Source: Planctomycetaceae bacterium
GTDB lineage: Bacteria > Planctomycetota > Planctomycetia > Pirellulales > Pirellulaceae
NCBI GenBank assembly: GCA_002724245.1
Contig: PBOG01000270.1
Coordinates: 1-38,897, forward strand
Direction: 5' to 3'
DNA length: 38,897 nucleotides
Made by a program: the position numbers and the translations under genes. The notes under the pieces were generated by a model. The model was not told the DNA's origin and did not search any database. It worked only from the letters and a program-made list of their open reading frames with translations. The first letter of the stretch is position 1, and each line of letters opens with the position of its first letter. Shown here piece after piece: positions 8,848 to 17,386 of the stretch.

Positions 8848-10005
8848 ATGCAAAACAACATTACTCGTCGACACTTGCTACACGGCACTCTCTGTGCAAC
8901 GCCTGCGATTATCACCGCGAGGAGCAGAGCCGAGACACCCACTGCCAGGGAGTTGGAGACACGTGTCATCAGCCCGTTGAAACATCGCTACCATGGTTGG
9001 CCTACGCTAACGCGTCGACGAAACGGTGAACTGCTGCTGGTTTGCTCGGGGGGACGCCAATCCCACGTATGCCCGTTTGGCCGAGTCGAGCTGATGCGGT
9101 CGCACGACAATGGAACCACCTGGAGTTGGCCGCGGGTTGTCCTGGACGGTCCGATTGATGATCGTGATGCGGGAGTTTTGGAAACCGCCAAAGGCACCAT
9201 TCTGGTAACCACCTTCACGTCGCTGGCGTATGAACGCCTGCTGACCGAAGCACAACAATCCATGTCCTGGGATACGGCCCGACTAAAACGCTGGGAAGCA
9301 GCGCACAATCGCATCAGCAAAGAGCAACGACAAGGAGAGCTCGGAAACTGGATGCTACGCTCTACCGATGGTGGTGCAACCTTCTCACGCTCGTACGACT
9401 GTCTCATAAACAGTCCGCATGGTCCGATCCAACTTAGTGACGGACGCGTCCTGTACGCAGGAAAACAACTCTACCGCGACAACCCGCGGATCGGAGTCTG
9501 TGAGTCGACCGACGATGGCAAGACCTGGAATTGGCTGGCGGAGATCCCCGCCCGTCCTGGTGATGATCCTCGTAAATACCACGAACTGCATGCTGTCGAA
9601 GCGGCGGATCAGCGAATTGTCGCCCACATTCGAAACCACAACTCTGTAAGTGCCGGTGAAACGCTACAGTCGGTATCTGTCGATCAGGGCCGCAGCTGGT
9701 CTCTGCCCCGCAGTATCGGGGTCTGGGGACTTCCTTCACACCTGCTGCGGCTCCGAGACAACCGTCTGTTAATGAGCTACGGCCATCGCCGCCCTCCTTT
9801 CGGGAACCAAATTCGGCTCAGTGAAGACAACGGTCGTAACTGGTCAAACCCAATCCTGATATCTGCTGACGGTGCCGGTGTCGATTTAGGCTACCCCACA
9901 ACCGTCCAATTGGATGGAACAAGCATGCTCACGGTGTGGTACGAAAAACTATCTGAATCGTCGTTCGCCGTTCTGCGGCAGGCACGCTGGACACTGGCAA
10001 CTTGA
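8848..10005 (+). CDS. Sialidase-fold (BNR/Asp-box repeat) exported protein
   Basis: A 385-residue six-bladed-propeller protein of the exo-alpha-sialidase superfamily. Five Asp boxes (S-x-D-x-G-x-x-W/F) are visible at about 85-92 (SHDNGTTW), 172-179 (STDGGATF), 220-227 (STDDGKTW), 277-284 (SVDQGRSW) and 325-332 (SEDNGRNW), plus a late WYEK resembling the sialidase Tyr/Glu region. The N-terminus ITRRHLLHGTLCATPAI has a twin-arginine pattern, suggesting Tat export. Planctomycetes encode many such propellers, and most are not proven sialidases. Activity on sialic acid or another glycan is therefore inference. It lies 139 bp after the CinA-like gene and 65 bp before the DUF6817 gene on the same strand. 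Confidence 0.85.
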   Translation: MQNNITRRHLLHGTLCATPAIITARSRAETPTARELETRVISPLKHRYHGWPTLTRRRNGELLLVCSGGRQSHVCPFGRVELMRSHDNGTTWSWPRVVLDGPIDDRDAGVLETAKGTILVTTFTSLAYERLLTEAQQSMSWDTARLKRWEAAHNRISKEQRQGELGNWMLRSTDGGATFSRSYDCLINSPHGPIQLSDGRVLYAGKQLYRDNPRIGVCESTDDGKTWNWLAEIPARPGDDPRKYHELHAVEAADQRIVAHIRNHNSVSAGETLQSVSVDQGRSWSLPRSIGVWGLPSHLLRLRDNRLLMSYGHRRPPFGNQIRLSEDNGRNWSNPILISADGAGVDLGYPTTVQLDGTSMLTVWYEKLSESSFAVLRQARWTLAT

Positions 10006-10070
10006 TTTGCTGCGTTCACGTCGCCCCTGCATGTTACTCGAGTCAATCTTCTTACCTATCAGGCGACTCA

Positions 10071-10613
10071 ATGGAACCCAAATTCAAACAGCTTACTGAC
10101 TTCTTGATCTCAATTGGCGTCGACCAAATTGAACATACCGACAAGGGGTATCTCGCACACGCCATCGGCGTACACAACGACTTGAGAGACTGGGGATGCG
10201 ACAGCGAGCTTTGTCGCGCAGCCATGTTTCACTCGATTTACGGCACGGAATTCTTCCAAGGCTTCACGTTGCCGCTCGAACGCCGGGGAGAAGTACGAGA
10301 TCTGATCGGTGAGCGAGCAGAACGGCTCGCCTATTGGAACTGCGCGATCAACAGGAAAGCGTTCGATCTCGCTGTGCAACAGAACGAGCCGCCCCACCAG
10401 CTGCTTGACCGCTTCACCAACCAGTACGAAGAAGTCACCTCCGTTGACTTTGATGCTCTCTGCCGCATCCATCTTTGTGACTGGCTCGAACAAGTCCCAC
10501 GTTCCGAGACATGGGACTATCGTCGTGCCACCTACCGCCGCCTGGCCGACAAGCTGGGTGGAATTGCCCTGGAATCTTATGAGCGCGTATTCGCGTTGGA
10601 AACGGCGCCTTGA
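10071..10613 (+). CDS. DUF6817 (HD-like) domain protein
   Basis: A 180-residue cytoplasmic protein that I match from memory to DUF6817, an all-helical family resembling metal-binding HD domains. Visible are H30 and H35 with D37 (AHAIGVHNDLRDWG) and H54 in AMFHSIYGTEFFQ, followed by a helical C-terminus with LCRIHLCDWLEQVPR. No enzymatic activity is established for the family, as far as I recall. The ATG at 10071 is chosen because the domain starts there (MEPKFKQLTDFLISIGV). A longer in-frame start at 10002 would overlap the preceding gene's stop and adds unrelated residues. Its last 37 bp overlap the end of the convergent response-regulator gene. Confidence 0.75.
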   Translation: MEPKFKQLTDFLISIGVDQIEHTDKGYLAHAIGVHNDLRDWGCDSELCRAAMFHSIYGTEFFQGFTLPLERRGEVRDLIGERAERLAYWNCAINRKAFDLAVQQNEPPHQLLDRFTNQYEEVTSVDFDALCRIHLCDWLEQVPRSETWDYRRATYRRLADKLGGIALESYERVFALETAP

Positions 10614-12028
10614 CCTATTCCTGGAGACATACTTCGATTCAACTGAGCTTCATACTCTTCTGCTGATGGCGAATCCAACCCCAGACGTTTCATCTTCTTG
10701 TATAGCGTCGTCCGATTAATCCCCAAAGATGCCGCGGTATAGATTCGATTCCAGTCATTGGCCCTGAGAACATTGAGAATAATCTGACGCTCTGGACCCT
10801 CGAGTGACTCCTTGAGGGTCTGCCCTCCCACCAAAGGAACCTGGCGGTCTGGCTGAGCAAGCAGATGCGCGGGCAAATCGTGCGGCTGGATCAACGGGTT
10901 CTTGCCGAGCAACACTGCGCGTTCCATCGCATTTTGCAACTCCCGTACATTTCCCGGCCAGCGATAATCCTGCAACACCTCAAGTGTTTCGTCGGCAATG
11001 CCGCGAACCTCGCGAACCGCATCTTCGCTGGCGTCTTGCAGAAACCTGTGCGCCAACATGGGGATATCGCCTCTGCGTTCACGTAGAGGTGGTAATTCCA
11101 GATTAACGACATTGACCCGATAAAACAGGTCCTGCCGAAAGCGACCGTCTAGCACCGCCTGATGAAGATCTTCGTTCGTCGCCAGGATCACTCGTGTATC
11201 GCTGCGAATGGTTTCCGTGCCACCCACTCGTTCAAACTCGAAATCCTGCAGCACTCGCAACAACTTGACTTGGAAACTGCGCGACGCAGTGGCAATTTCA
11301 TCAAGAAAAATTGTGCCTTGGTCAGCTTGTTCAAACTTACCCTTCTTGTCCGCGACGGCGCCAGTAAAAGCACCCGCCACATGACCGAACAACTCGCTTT
11401 CCAGGAGCGTCTCCGGAAGCGATCCACAAGCCACCTCAACGAACGGTCCTGCCGCACGTCGACTCAGATGATGCATAGCGCGAGCAATCATCGACTTTCC
11501 GGTACCATTCTCACCGGTAACCAGCACAGTGGCCCGGGCATCCGCAACACTGTTCACAATATCGAACACTTTCTGCATGCCAGGATCGTGCCCGACGATA
11601 TGCTCCATACCAAATCGATCATGCAATTGTGCTTTGAGGTTTCGGTTCTCCTCCAGCACGCGACGTTGTGACAACGCACGATCAATCGACATCAATACTT
11701 CAGCGTCGATCAACGGCTTGGTCAGAAGATCAAATGCACCCGCGCGCAATGCTTCAATACCGGTTTCAACCGTGGCATACCCTGTCATCAGAATGACGCT
11801 CATTGGCTGCTGGCACTGATGACTGTATTCAAGCAAATCGAAACCATCACCGTCCGGCAACCGAATATCCGACAACACAAGATCAATCGGCTGGCCATCC
11901 ATACAGTCCTGAGCTTCCGTGCACGAGCCCGCTTCTAGCACGGCGAAACCCTGGTCTCGCAACCAACTGGCCATCGATTCCAGAACTCCCCGGTCGTCGT
12001 CCACAAGTAACAATGAACCTCTTGCCAT
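10577..12028 (-). CDS. Sigma-54-dependent response regulator (NtrC family)
   Basis: A 483-residue NtrC-type activator. Receiver domain 1-120: acidic pocket LVDDDR, phospho-acceptor D54 in LSDIRLPDGDG, conserved Lys in LTKP (K104). AAA+ sigma-54 interaction domain about 143-370: Walker A GENGTGKS (172-179), the sigma-54 contact loop GAFTGA (219-224), Walker B GTIFLDE (238-244), arginine-finger region PPLRERRGDIP, and the RWPGNVRELQN signature (356-366). Fis-type helix-turn-helix about 410-450 (ASLGINRTTLYKKMKRLG). It should bind an upstream enhancer and drive RpoN-dependent promoters when phosphorylated. No histidine kinase is adjacent, so its partner lies elsewhere. The ATG at 12028 begins directly with MARGSLLLVDDD. 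The target is unknown. Confidence 0.95.
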   Translation of the reverse strand: MARGSLLLVDDDRGVLESMASWLRDQGFAVLEAGSCTEAQDCMDGQPIDLVLSDIRLPDGDGFDLLEYSHQCQQPMSVILMTGYATVETGIEALRAGAFDLLTKPLIDAEVLMSIDRALSQRRVLEENRNLKAQLHDRFGMEHIVGHDPGMQKVFDIVNSVADARATVLVTGENGTGKSMIARAMHHLSRRAAGPFVEVACGSLPETLLESELFGHVAGAFTGAVADKKGKFEQADQGTIFLDEIATASRSFQVKLLRVLQDFEFERVGGTETIRSDTRVILATNEDLHQAVLDGRFRQDLFYRVNVVNLELPPLRERRGDIPMLAHRFLQDASEDAVREVRGIADETLEVLQDYRWPGNVRELQNAMERAVLLGKNPLIQPHDLPAHLLAQPDRQVPLVGGQTLKESLEGPERQIILNVLRANDWNRIYTAASLGINRTTLYKKMKRLGLDSPSAEEYEAQLNRSMSPGIGQGAVSNANTRS

Positions 12029-12529
12029 GCTGCCCCACCTTTACACTCTGGGTTTCGCCTCAACGGACTCAAGCGTCGGACCATCAATCGCGCAACGCAA
12101 ATCAAAGAGCCCTCACAAGTTATCTAGGTCGCCAAAGGCATGTTGTCAAAAAGCAACGCCTCTCTTATTCAGTACAGTGCAAACGTGCCCACCAGATCCA
12201 GTCGATCCTGTGAAATCAGCCCATACAATTCGCCTAATTCACACAATCGTCATAAAATGGTGAAACGTTCTCGGGCTCCGTCCTCCTGCCCGCTGTTGGC
12301 ACTCCGCCAATCAGATTGGAAGTCCGCCGTTTCTGACCCGAATCCTGACAACCTATTGCCCCTAATCCAGAACGGTAAGGTCACTGCAGGCTAACCCATT
12401 CAAACTCACGATGGTGGCATGCCCGGATGACGCGCGTTACCCTCCCTGAAGCTGCAGATAACACAGCCACTATCAGCGTTGCTTTTTCTTAGCCGTGATC
12501 CACCGGGCCGATCTCCAAGGAATCTCTAC
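12029..12529. other. 501-bp divergent intergenic region
   Basis: Lies between the divergent response-regulator and aminotransferase genes, so it should hold both promoters. Short reading frames here have no family resemblance. I see no sigma-54 (-24/-12) element that I would defend. The only local structure is a small inverted repeat TTGGC-ACTCC-GCCAA near 12296-12310. Confidence 0.4.
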
Positions 12530-13903
12530 ATGCGCTACGACACCGAGCAGCTCCGGGAATGGGCCTTGAAACATCTGTGGATGCACAACGCGGATTGGTC
12601 CGAAATGGCACAAACCGAGGAGCCCTTAATCATCGTTGAAGGAAGTGGCCTGCGTGTTCGTGATAGTAATGGAAAAACATGGATCGACATCAACGGAGGA
12701 TATGCTTCGGTCGCCGTTGGATACGGGCGACAAGAAATTGCCGATGCCGCCTACCAGCAGATGAAACAGATAACTTATTTTCCCCAGCGGACCGCCAACC
12801 CATCGACCATTCAGCTCGCAGTACGTCTTGCGGAACTCACCCCTGGCGGCCTCAACCGGTCTTTCTTCGCGAGTGGTGGGTCCGAAGCAAATGAAACTGC
12901 GCTCAAAATTGCCCGAGCCTATCAACATCGCCACGGCGCATCCGGTCGATACAAAATCATCAGCCGCAGAGATTCCTACCATGGCGGAACCGGTGGTGTT
13001 CTCTGGCTTGGCTCGGCCGCCGGATCACCACGCACCGACTATGAACCGTCTCCCCCCGGCATCCTGCATGGCCCACAACCTCTTGCCTATCGATGTGAGT
13101 TTGGCAGCACATCTCCTGCGCAATGTGCGATTCGTTGTGCCGAGGAAATCGAACGACTCATCCTGGAAGAGGGTCCCGATACGATCTGCGCCGTGATCGC
13201 AGAACCGATCGCCAGTGGACCTGGCGCGGCAGTGCCGGGTGACGAATACTGGCCTATGTTGCGTGAAATATGTGATCGCTACGGAGTGCTGTTAATCGCC
13301 GACGAAGTGATCACCGGTTTTGGCCGTACTGGCAAGTTATTTGCTTGCGAGCACTGGGGAGTTGTCCCCGACATCATGACGGTTGCCAAAGGCATGTGCA
13401 GCAGTTACCTGCCGCTGGGAGCGGCCATTTCCAGTGAAACCGTAGCCAATTCGTTTGCCGGTGAAAATCGTATGCTGCGACACGTTTTCACGTTTGCCGG
13501 CCATCCGGTCGCAGCTGCTGCGGGATTACAAAACATCGATATTCTGGTCGAGGAACAACTGGTCCAAAACGCTGCCGAAGTCGGCAGCTACTTCAAAGCG
13601 CAACTCCAGTCACTGATCACCGAAACGAGAATTCTTGGTGACGTACGAGGAATAGGGTTAATGCTCTCACTCGACTTTGTCGCGGATCGGCAAACCAAGG
13701 CGCCGTTCCCCAAAAACTTTGGATTCTCCGATCGCCTGAATACGCAACTCAAGAAACGTGGCTTGTTAGCACGCTCTCACGCCAACCACCTGCTGAACCT
13801 ATCCCCGCCACTCTGCATCACTCGCAGCGAAGTCGATGAAGTCACGGAACTGCTGCGGCAAGCCATTCACGCCGTTGGCGAATCCTGGGAACAGGGCAGC
13901 TAG
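12530..13903 (+). CDS. Class III PLP-dependent aminotransferase
   Basis: A 457-residue fold-type I, class III (omega) aminotransferase. Counting from this ATG, the phosphate-binding loop is in [16 protein letters not shown], the aromatic stacking site is SYHGGTGG, and the cofactor Asp is D258 in [15 protein letters not shown]. The Schiff-base Lys is K287 in [31 protein letters not shown] and [13 protein letters not shown] complete the family pattern. Members transfer amino groups between omega-amino donors (beta-alanine, GABA, taurine, diamines) and pyruvate or 2-oxoglutarate. The sequence alone does not fix the donor. The ATG at 12530 follows CCAAGGAA at a suitable distance and starts with the usual N-terminal helix. 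An in-frame start at 12479 is less likely. A stem-loop overlaps the stop codon. Confidence 0.92.
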   Translation: MRYDTEQLREWALKHLWMHNADWSEMAQTEEPLIIVEGSGLRVRDSNGKTWIDINGGYASVAVGYGRQEIADAAYQQMKQITYFPQRTANPSTIQLAVRLAELTPGGLNRSFFASGGSEANETALKIARAYQHRHGASGRYKIISRRDSYHGGTGGVLWLGSAAGSPRTDYEPSPPGILHGPQPLAYRCEFGSTSPAQCAIRCAEEIERLILEEGPDTICAVIAEPIASGPGAAVPGDEYWPMLREICDRYGVLLIADEVITGFGRTGKLFACEHWGVVPDIMTVAKGMCSSYLPLGAAISSETVANSFAGENRMLRHVFTFAGHPVAAAAGLQNIDILVEEQLVQNAAEVGSYFKAQLQSLITETRILGDVRGIGLMLSLDFVADRQTKAPFPKNFGFSDRLNTQLKKRGLLARSHANHLLNLSPPLCITRSEVDEVTELLRQAIHAVGESWEQGS

Positions 13904-13934
13904 TCTGGTGGGAATAAGCGTGCAACACCAGACT
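13902..13934. terminator. Stem-loop at the end of the aminotransferase gene
   Basis: AGTCTGGTG (13902-13910) and CACCAGACT (13926-13934) form a perfect 9-bp stem with a 15-base loop, overlapping the TAG stop. There is no T-tract on either side, so it may be a processing or stability hairpin, or a weak bidirectional terminator between this gene and the convergent cytochrome gene ending at 13997. Confidence 0.45.
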
Positions 13935-13996
13935 TACGAAGTGACCCGCAATCACCCAACTACTGATTCATTCGCAAAGTGTTCCTGCGACCGTCT

Positions 13997-15850
13997 CTAG
14001 CGGCCTTCCAACTGTCGGAGTTTACGGCGGATGGTGTCAGCTTCCAGACTGTTGCCTAGTGTGTTATGTAAACGGAGCAACAAACGACACACAGCTGGAC
14101 GTGAAGGGTCGCGTCGATATGCAATCTGTGCGGCCTCCAACGCGTGCTTTGTTTTTCCCTGTCGTTCCAAAATCTGGCTATAGCGAAAATGTAAATCCGC
14201 TCTCCAGGGCAAGATCTTGATTAGTCGTTGCAGATACTTCGCGGCCTCAGCGTCATTTCCTTGAGACTGAAAATAGGTTGCCAACGCGTCGAGAGGGCCT
14301 TGCCGCTGGGAGTCCAGCTCCAGCGCCCTTTGCCAGTGCTCCACAGCAGCAACGGTTTCGCCCTGGTTCAGGCGGATAAAAGCCAACGCATCGAGCATTT
14401 CGACATCATCAGCACGCACCGCTCGAGCCGCGTTCAATAACTGCTCCGCCTGATCAACCAGAGGCTTCCCACCACCCGCCTGAATAACTTCCGCCAGCAT
14501 CAGCCCTTTCGCACGCTGCACTTCCCATTCTGCGATGGGAGCCACGTGTGCGTCAAAAACTCGAGGTTCTACTGCGGCATCCGGTTCCACTGGCGCATTT
14601 CCATCCGGGGTAACCACCGGAAGCTGCGGCGTACGGAGTAGCCGGTGGTCAGTCTGCACTGTGTGTGGTACGTCCGCTGCTGACAGCCGGGGCATGTGGC
14701 AATCAATACACGACCCCTGCGACGGTGCCGCTTGACGTTCGCTGAGCGGCAAAGAACAACCAGTCTGCGCGTGGCAGCTGGCACAGCGGCCATTGAAATG
14801 TTCCCGTCGCTGTGATTCCTCCGGCACTGAGTGCGGATCATGACATGACGCACAGCCTAACTTGCCCTCGCTCTCCCGATAGCAGGCACTACTTTGCATC
14901 TGCTCAACGTGGCTGATGGCGGTCGTCCCACCTCCCTGGCCGACACCTGTTCCCATCACGAACAGAGTCCAATTCTCGCCGAGATGGTCTCCCGGTCGAA
15001 AATCGTGATACCGTCGACCGACGCGCAGCTGGTGTCCAGCACCTTGTAGATGACACTGGTTGCAGACGGCATCCCGGCGAAACGGCTTTAGTTTCGCGGG
15101 ATTCACGATCGGGTCTGTAACACCTCCCCGCTCATCCCGGTGCCTGGCTACATGAGACTCACCCGGACCGTGACAGCGTTCACACCCAATGCCAAACTCG
15201 ACGAAAGGCGCCGCCTCATACTGCTGAACTAAATCCGTAGTCGGTGTCCCCTGATACGCAATCCGACCAGCGTGGCATTCCAGGCAGCGCGCCGTCGCTA
15301 CGCGTTCAAAACGCTGGTGTTTGGCTGGTTTGTAACCAGGCGATAGATCCCAGCGTTTCTCGGCGGAATACCAGGAGATCGCCGAAACCAACAGGGTGCC
15401 GTCCTGTTGAGACAGGTACGAACGGCCTCTTCTCCCCGACCCCACAGCAAAATGGACTGGCACCTTCTGGTCATAAATCGTCTCACCGCCAATAGACAAA
15501 CCCGATTCGTGATGAAAAACGCCTTCCGCGGTACGTTCCACACGGTAGCGGCGAGATTTGGGCCGCTGAAACTCGGTTCCATTGCGGTAATCTTCTATTT
15601 CCGGAGCTGTCCCCACAGGTGCCATGGACTGGGCCATGGGATGTTGCTGATAGGTTTGATAGATCGCACTGTGGCACTCACGACATGCGGCACTGCCCAG
15701 ATACCCACCGGGACGAGAGACCCGATCGACGGAGACCTTCTTTGGCACGGGCGGTGCAGAAGGACCCCGCATGATGACCACAACAAACAGTCCAGCGCCC
15801 AGTAACCCCACAATCGCCAAGAAGGCATTTTTCGCGTTCCACATCCGCAT
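13997..15850 (-). CDS. Membrane-anchored multihaem cytochrome c (seven CxxCH) with C-terminal TPRs
   Basis: A 617-residue protein with an N-terminal membrane segment (AFLAIVGLLGAGLFVVVIM) that should place the rest outside the cytoplasm. Seven CxxCH haem sites are visible, with first Cys at about 56, 189, 223, 263, 333, 356 and 381 (CRECH, CLECH, CERCH, CNQCH, CASCH, CASCH, CIDCH). The arrangement resembles cytochrome c554/NrfA-like multihaem proteins, including GCERCHGPGESH. From about 460 to the end are tetratricopeptide-like helices (AVEHWQRALELDSQ, AAKYLQRLIKILPWRADLHFRYSQIL). It is probably an extracytoplasmic electron-transfer or scaffold protein. No substrate is evident. A TTG at 15877 could extend it by nine residues. 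The ATG at 15844 is also possible. Confidence 0.88.
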   Translation of the reverse strand: MRMWNAKNAFLAIVGLLGAGLFVVVIMRGPSAPPVPKKVSVDRVSRPGGYLGSAACRECHSAIYQTYQQHPMAQSMAPVGTAPEIEDYRNGTEFQRPKSRRYRVERTAEGVFHHESGLSIGGETIYDQKVPVHFAVGSGRRGRSYLSQQDGTLLVSAISWYSAEKRWDLSPGYKPAKHQRFERVATARCLECHAGRIAYQGTPTTDLVQQYEAAPFVEFGIGCERCHGPGESHVARHRDERGGVTDPIVNPAKLKPFRRDAVCNQCHLQGAGHQLRVGRRYHDFRPGDHLGENWTLFVMGTGVGQGGGTTAISHVEQMQSSACYRESEGKLGCASCHDPHSVPEESQRREHFNGRCASCHAQTGCSLPLSERQAAPSQGSCIDCHMPRLSAADVPHTVQTDHRLLRTPQLPVVTPDGNAPVEPDAAVEPRVFDAHVAPIAEWEVQRAKGLMLAEVIQAGGGKPLVDQAEQLLNAARAVRADDVEMLDALAFIRLNQGETVAAVEHWQRALELDSQRQGPLDALATYFQSQGNDAEAAKYLQRLIKILPWRADLHFRYSQILERQGKTKHALEAAQIAYRRDPSRPAVCRLLLRLHNTLGNSLEADTIRRKLRQLEGR

Positions 15851-15908
15851 CAACCTGCCATCCGTTGGGTTTCGCAACCGAACTCAAAACTGTCACCGGA
15901 GCATGCCA

Positions 15909-15932
15909 GCTTGCGTCATGCGCGACGCAAGC
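15909..15932. other. Perfect 9-bp stem-loop upstream of the multihaem cytochrome gene
   Basis: GCTTGCGTC (15909-15917), loop ATGCGC, GACGCAAGC (15924-15932). It lies in the 211-bp gap between the EF-hand gene's stop and the cytochrome gene's start, on the 5' side of the latter. No T-tract follows on the minus strand. It could be an operator-like palindrome, a weak terminator of the upstream gene, or a leader hairpin. Confidence 0.4.
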
Positions 15933-16061
15933 GGCTCCTGCAGTGTAAGAAACGGCTCGCATCAACTTGCGATCAACTCAGATCAAGTGGCTGCACTTGC
16001 CACGCATTCGCATTGGTCCCCGTTCTTGCCAGCGGACCCGCCACACCCTGACCGCTGCGAC

Positions 16062-17111
16062 CTATGGCGTCTTCTTTTCCATGTCCGACCTGTCCGGCCG
16101 GTCACCCGCGCCGGCAGGCATGACGTTTTGCATCAACCGTTTTCCCAGGGCAAACAAATACTCATAAAGCTCTTCCGCGTTGACGATTTCATCTCCATCA
16201 CTGTCTGCTGCGGCGATATCCTTCTTGAAACTGTGTTCAATCTCATCGATTTCCGCAAAAGTCAGTTCTTTATCTTCATCGGTGTCAAACATCAGCATCA
16301 TGCGCTGGGTTACCAACCTTGCATTCATATCGATGCTCATATCGGCCCCCTCGATCGGTTCGATATCCCGCAAATCAAGTGCGGCGCCCGCATTTTCCTC
16401 GGTCAAGCCCAGTGCCAATGCCGTCACCCGTACTAATTCAGCACGACTGACTTCGCCATCTTCATCGTTGTCCGAATTCTCGAAATCGAAGTCGGCCCGG
16501 CGATTACTAGGAATCGCATCAATTTCTGACTGGCTCAATCGGTCATTGCGATCCAGATCATATTCCTGAAAGAGGGGCACAATCTTGTAAAGGGCCTGCT
16601 GTTCGGGCAACGATGCCGTCTTGAACAGCGCATCTTGGCCGGGGATCACCACTTCCAGAAAAATGTCCCGCTCCAGAATACCTGTGACCCGCAACCCCAG
16701 GTCGGTGGTTTCGAAATCCGCGTATTCTTCCGGTGTCAACAACATCGGTTCGTCACCCAGATTTCCGTGTGCCGTCACCGTCACTTTGTGGGCACCCGCA
16801 TAAGCTCCGTCTGTCAGTTTTCCGTCAATCAATGTCTGCAATACGAAATGCCCGGTAATATCCAAGAAGCCAACCGCTCCTGGTAACGTCGGATCCTCCG
16901 GCATGGTGATAATCTGGCCCGTCGGCAAAGGTCTCCCGCCCATCAAGACCACCCCCTCAGCGCGTACCAGCGGTGGCCTAAAGAGCAGAAAGTCATTGAC
17001 TTGTCGCATGCCACCGGCAAAGAACAAAAAAATGACAGCACCCATCACAAGCATCGTGCCAAGCGGGAAGACAACCGCCAGTAAGGGACGAAGCATCGGA
17101 CGATTGTTCAT
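16062..17111 (-). CDS. Membrane-anchored transthyretin-like/EF-hand protein
   Basis: A 349-residue protein. An N-terminal membrane helix (about 9-34, PLLAVVFPLGTMLVMGAVIFLFF) is followed by a transthyretin/carboxypeptidase-regulatory-like domain common in planctomycetes (about 50-115: AEGVVLMGGRPLPTGQI, then GAYAGAHKVTVTA). Four EF-hand calcium-binding loops follow at about 185-196 (DLDRNDRLSQSE), 214-225 (DNDEDGEVSRAE), 276-287 (DTDEDKELTFAE) and 303-314 (DSDGDEIVNAEE), all with acidic residues at positions 1, 3, 5 and 12. A role in calcium-dependent surface or periplasmic structure is inference. The ATG at 17111 directly precedes the membrane segment. An in-frame start at 17162 would add 17 unrelated residues. 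It lies in a minus-strand run with a TPR gene upstream and a multihaem cytochrome downstream. Confidence 0.8.
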   Translation of the reverse strand: MNNRPMLRPLLAVVFPLGTMLVMGAVIFLFFAGGMRQVNDFLLFRPPLVRAEGVVLMGGRPLPTGQIITMPEDPTLPGAVGFLDITGHFVLQTLIDGKLTDGAYAGAHKVTVTAHGNLGDEPMLLTPEEYADFETTDLGLRVTGILERDIFLEVVIPGQDALFKTASLPEQQALYKIVPLFQEYDLDRNDRLSQSEIDAIPSNRRADFDFENSDNDEDGEVSRAELVRVTALALGLTEENAGAALDLRDIEPIEGADMSIDMNARLVTQRMMLMFDTDEDKELTFAEIDEIEHSFKKDIAAADSDGDEIVNAEELYEYLFALGKRLMQNVMPAGAGDRPDRSDMEKKTP

Positions 17112-17386
17112 AGCACAGGTGCCTTGTCGGAAAGCGTCACTCGCTGTCGTGCGGCACGCCACGCGTGCCTGCTCCCAGTCGATGCCAGCTTCCCACTCGA
17201 TGTAAATGAATGATCTGTTTTAATGCGCTGATAATGGCAGAGTTCGACAACTCTATTTTGGCACACTGTTCTCTGCAGCGCATCGCGACAACAAACGATG
17301 CGAGAACTGCAGCACCCGTTACACAAATTGGACAAATAACCTCAGCATTAAATCTCGCGTTGCCAATACTCCGTCACTCAGCCTCA

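Noticed and set aside
12140-12394. 84-codon frame in the regulator-aminotransferase gap
   Set aside because: Low-information sequence with no ribosome site or family match, in a region expected to hold two promoters.
17239-17254. Hairpin AGAGTT-CGAC-AACTCT followed by ATTTT on the plus strand
   Set aside because: It would terminate plus-strand transcription, but the flanking genes are both on the minus strand, and a 6-bp stem is too weak to call.
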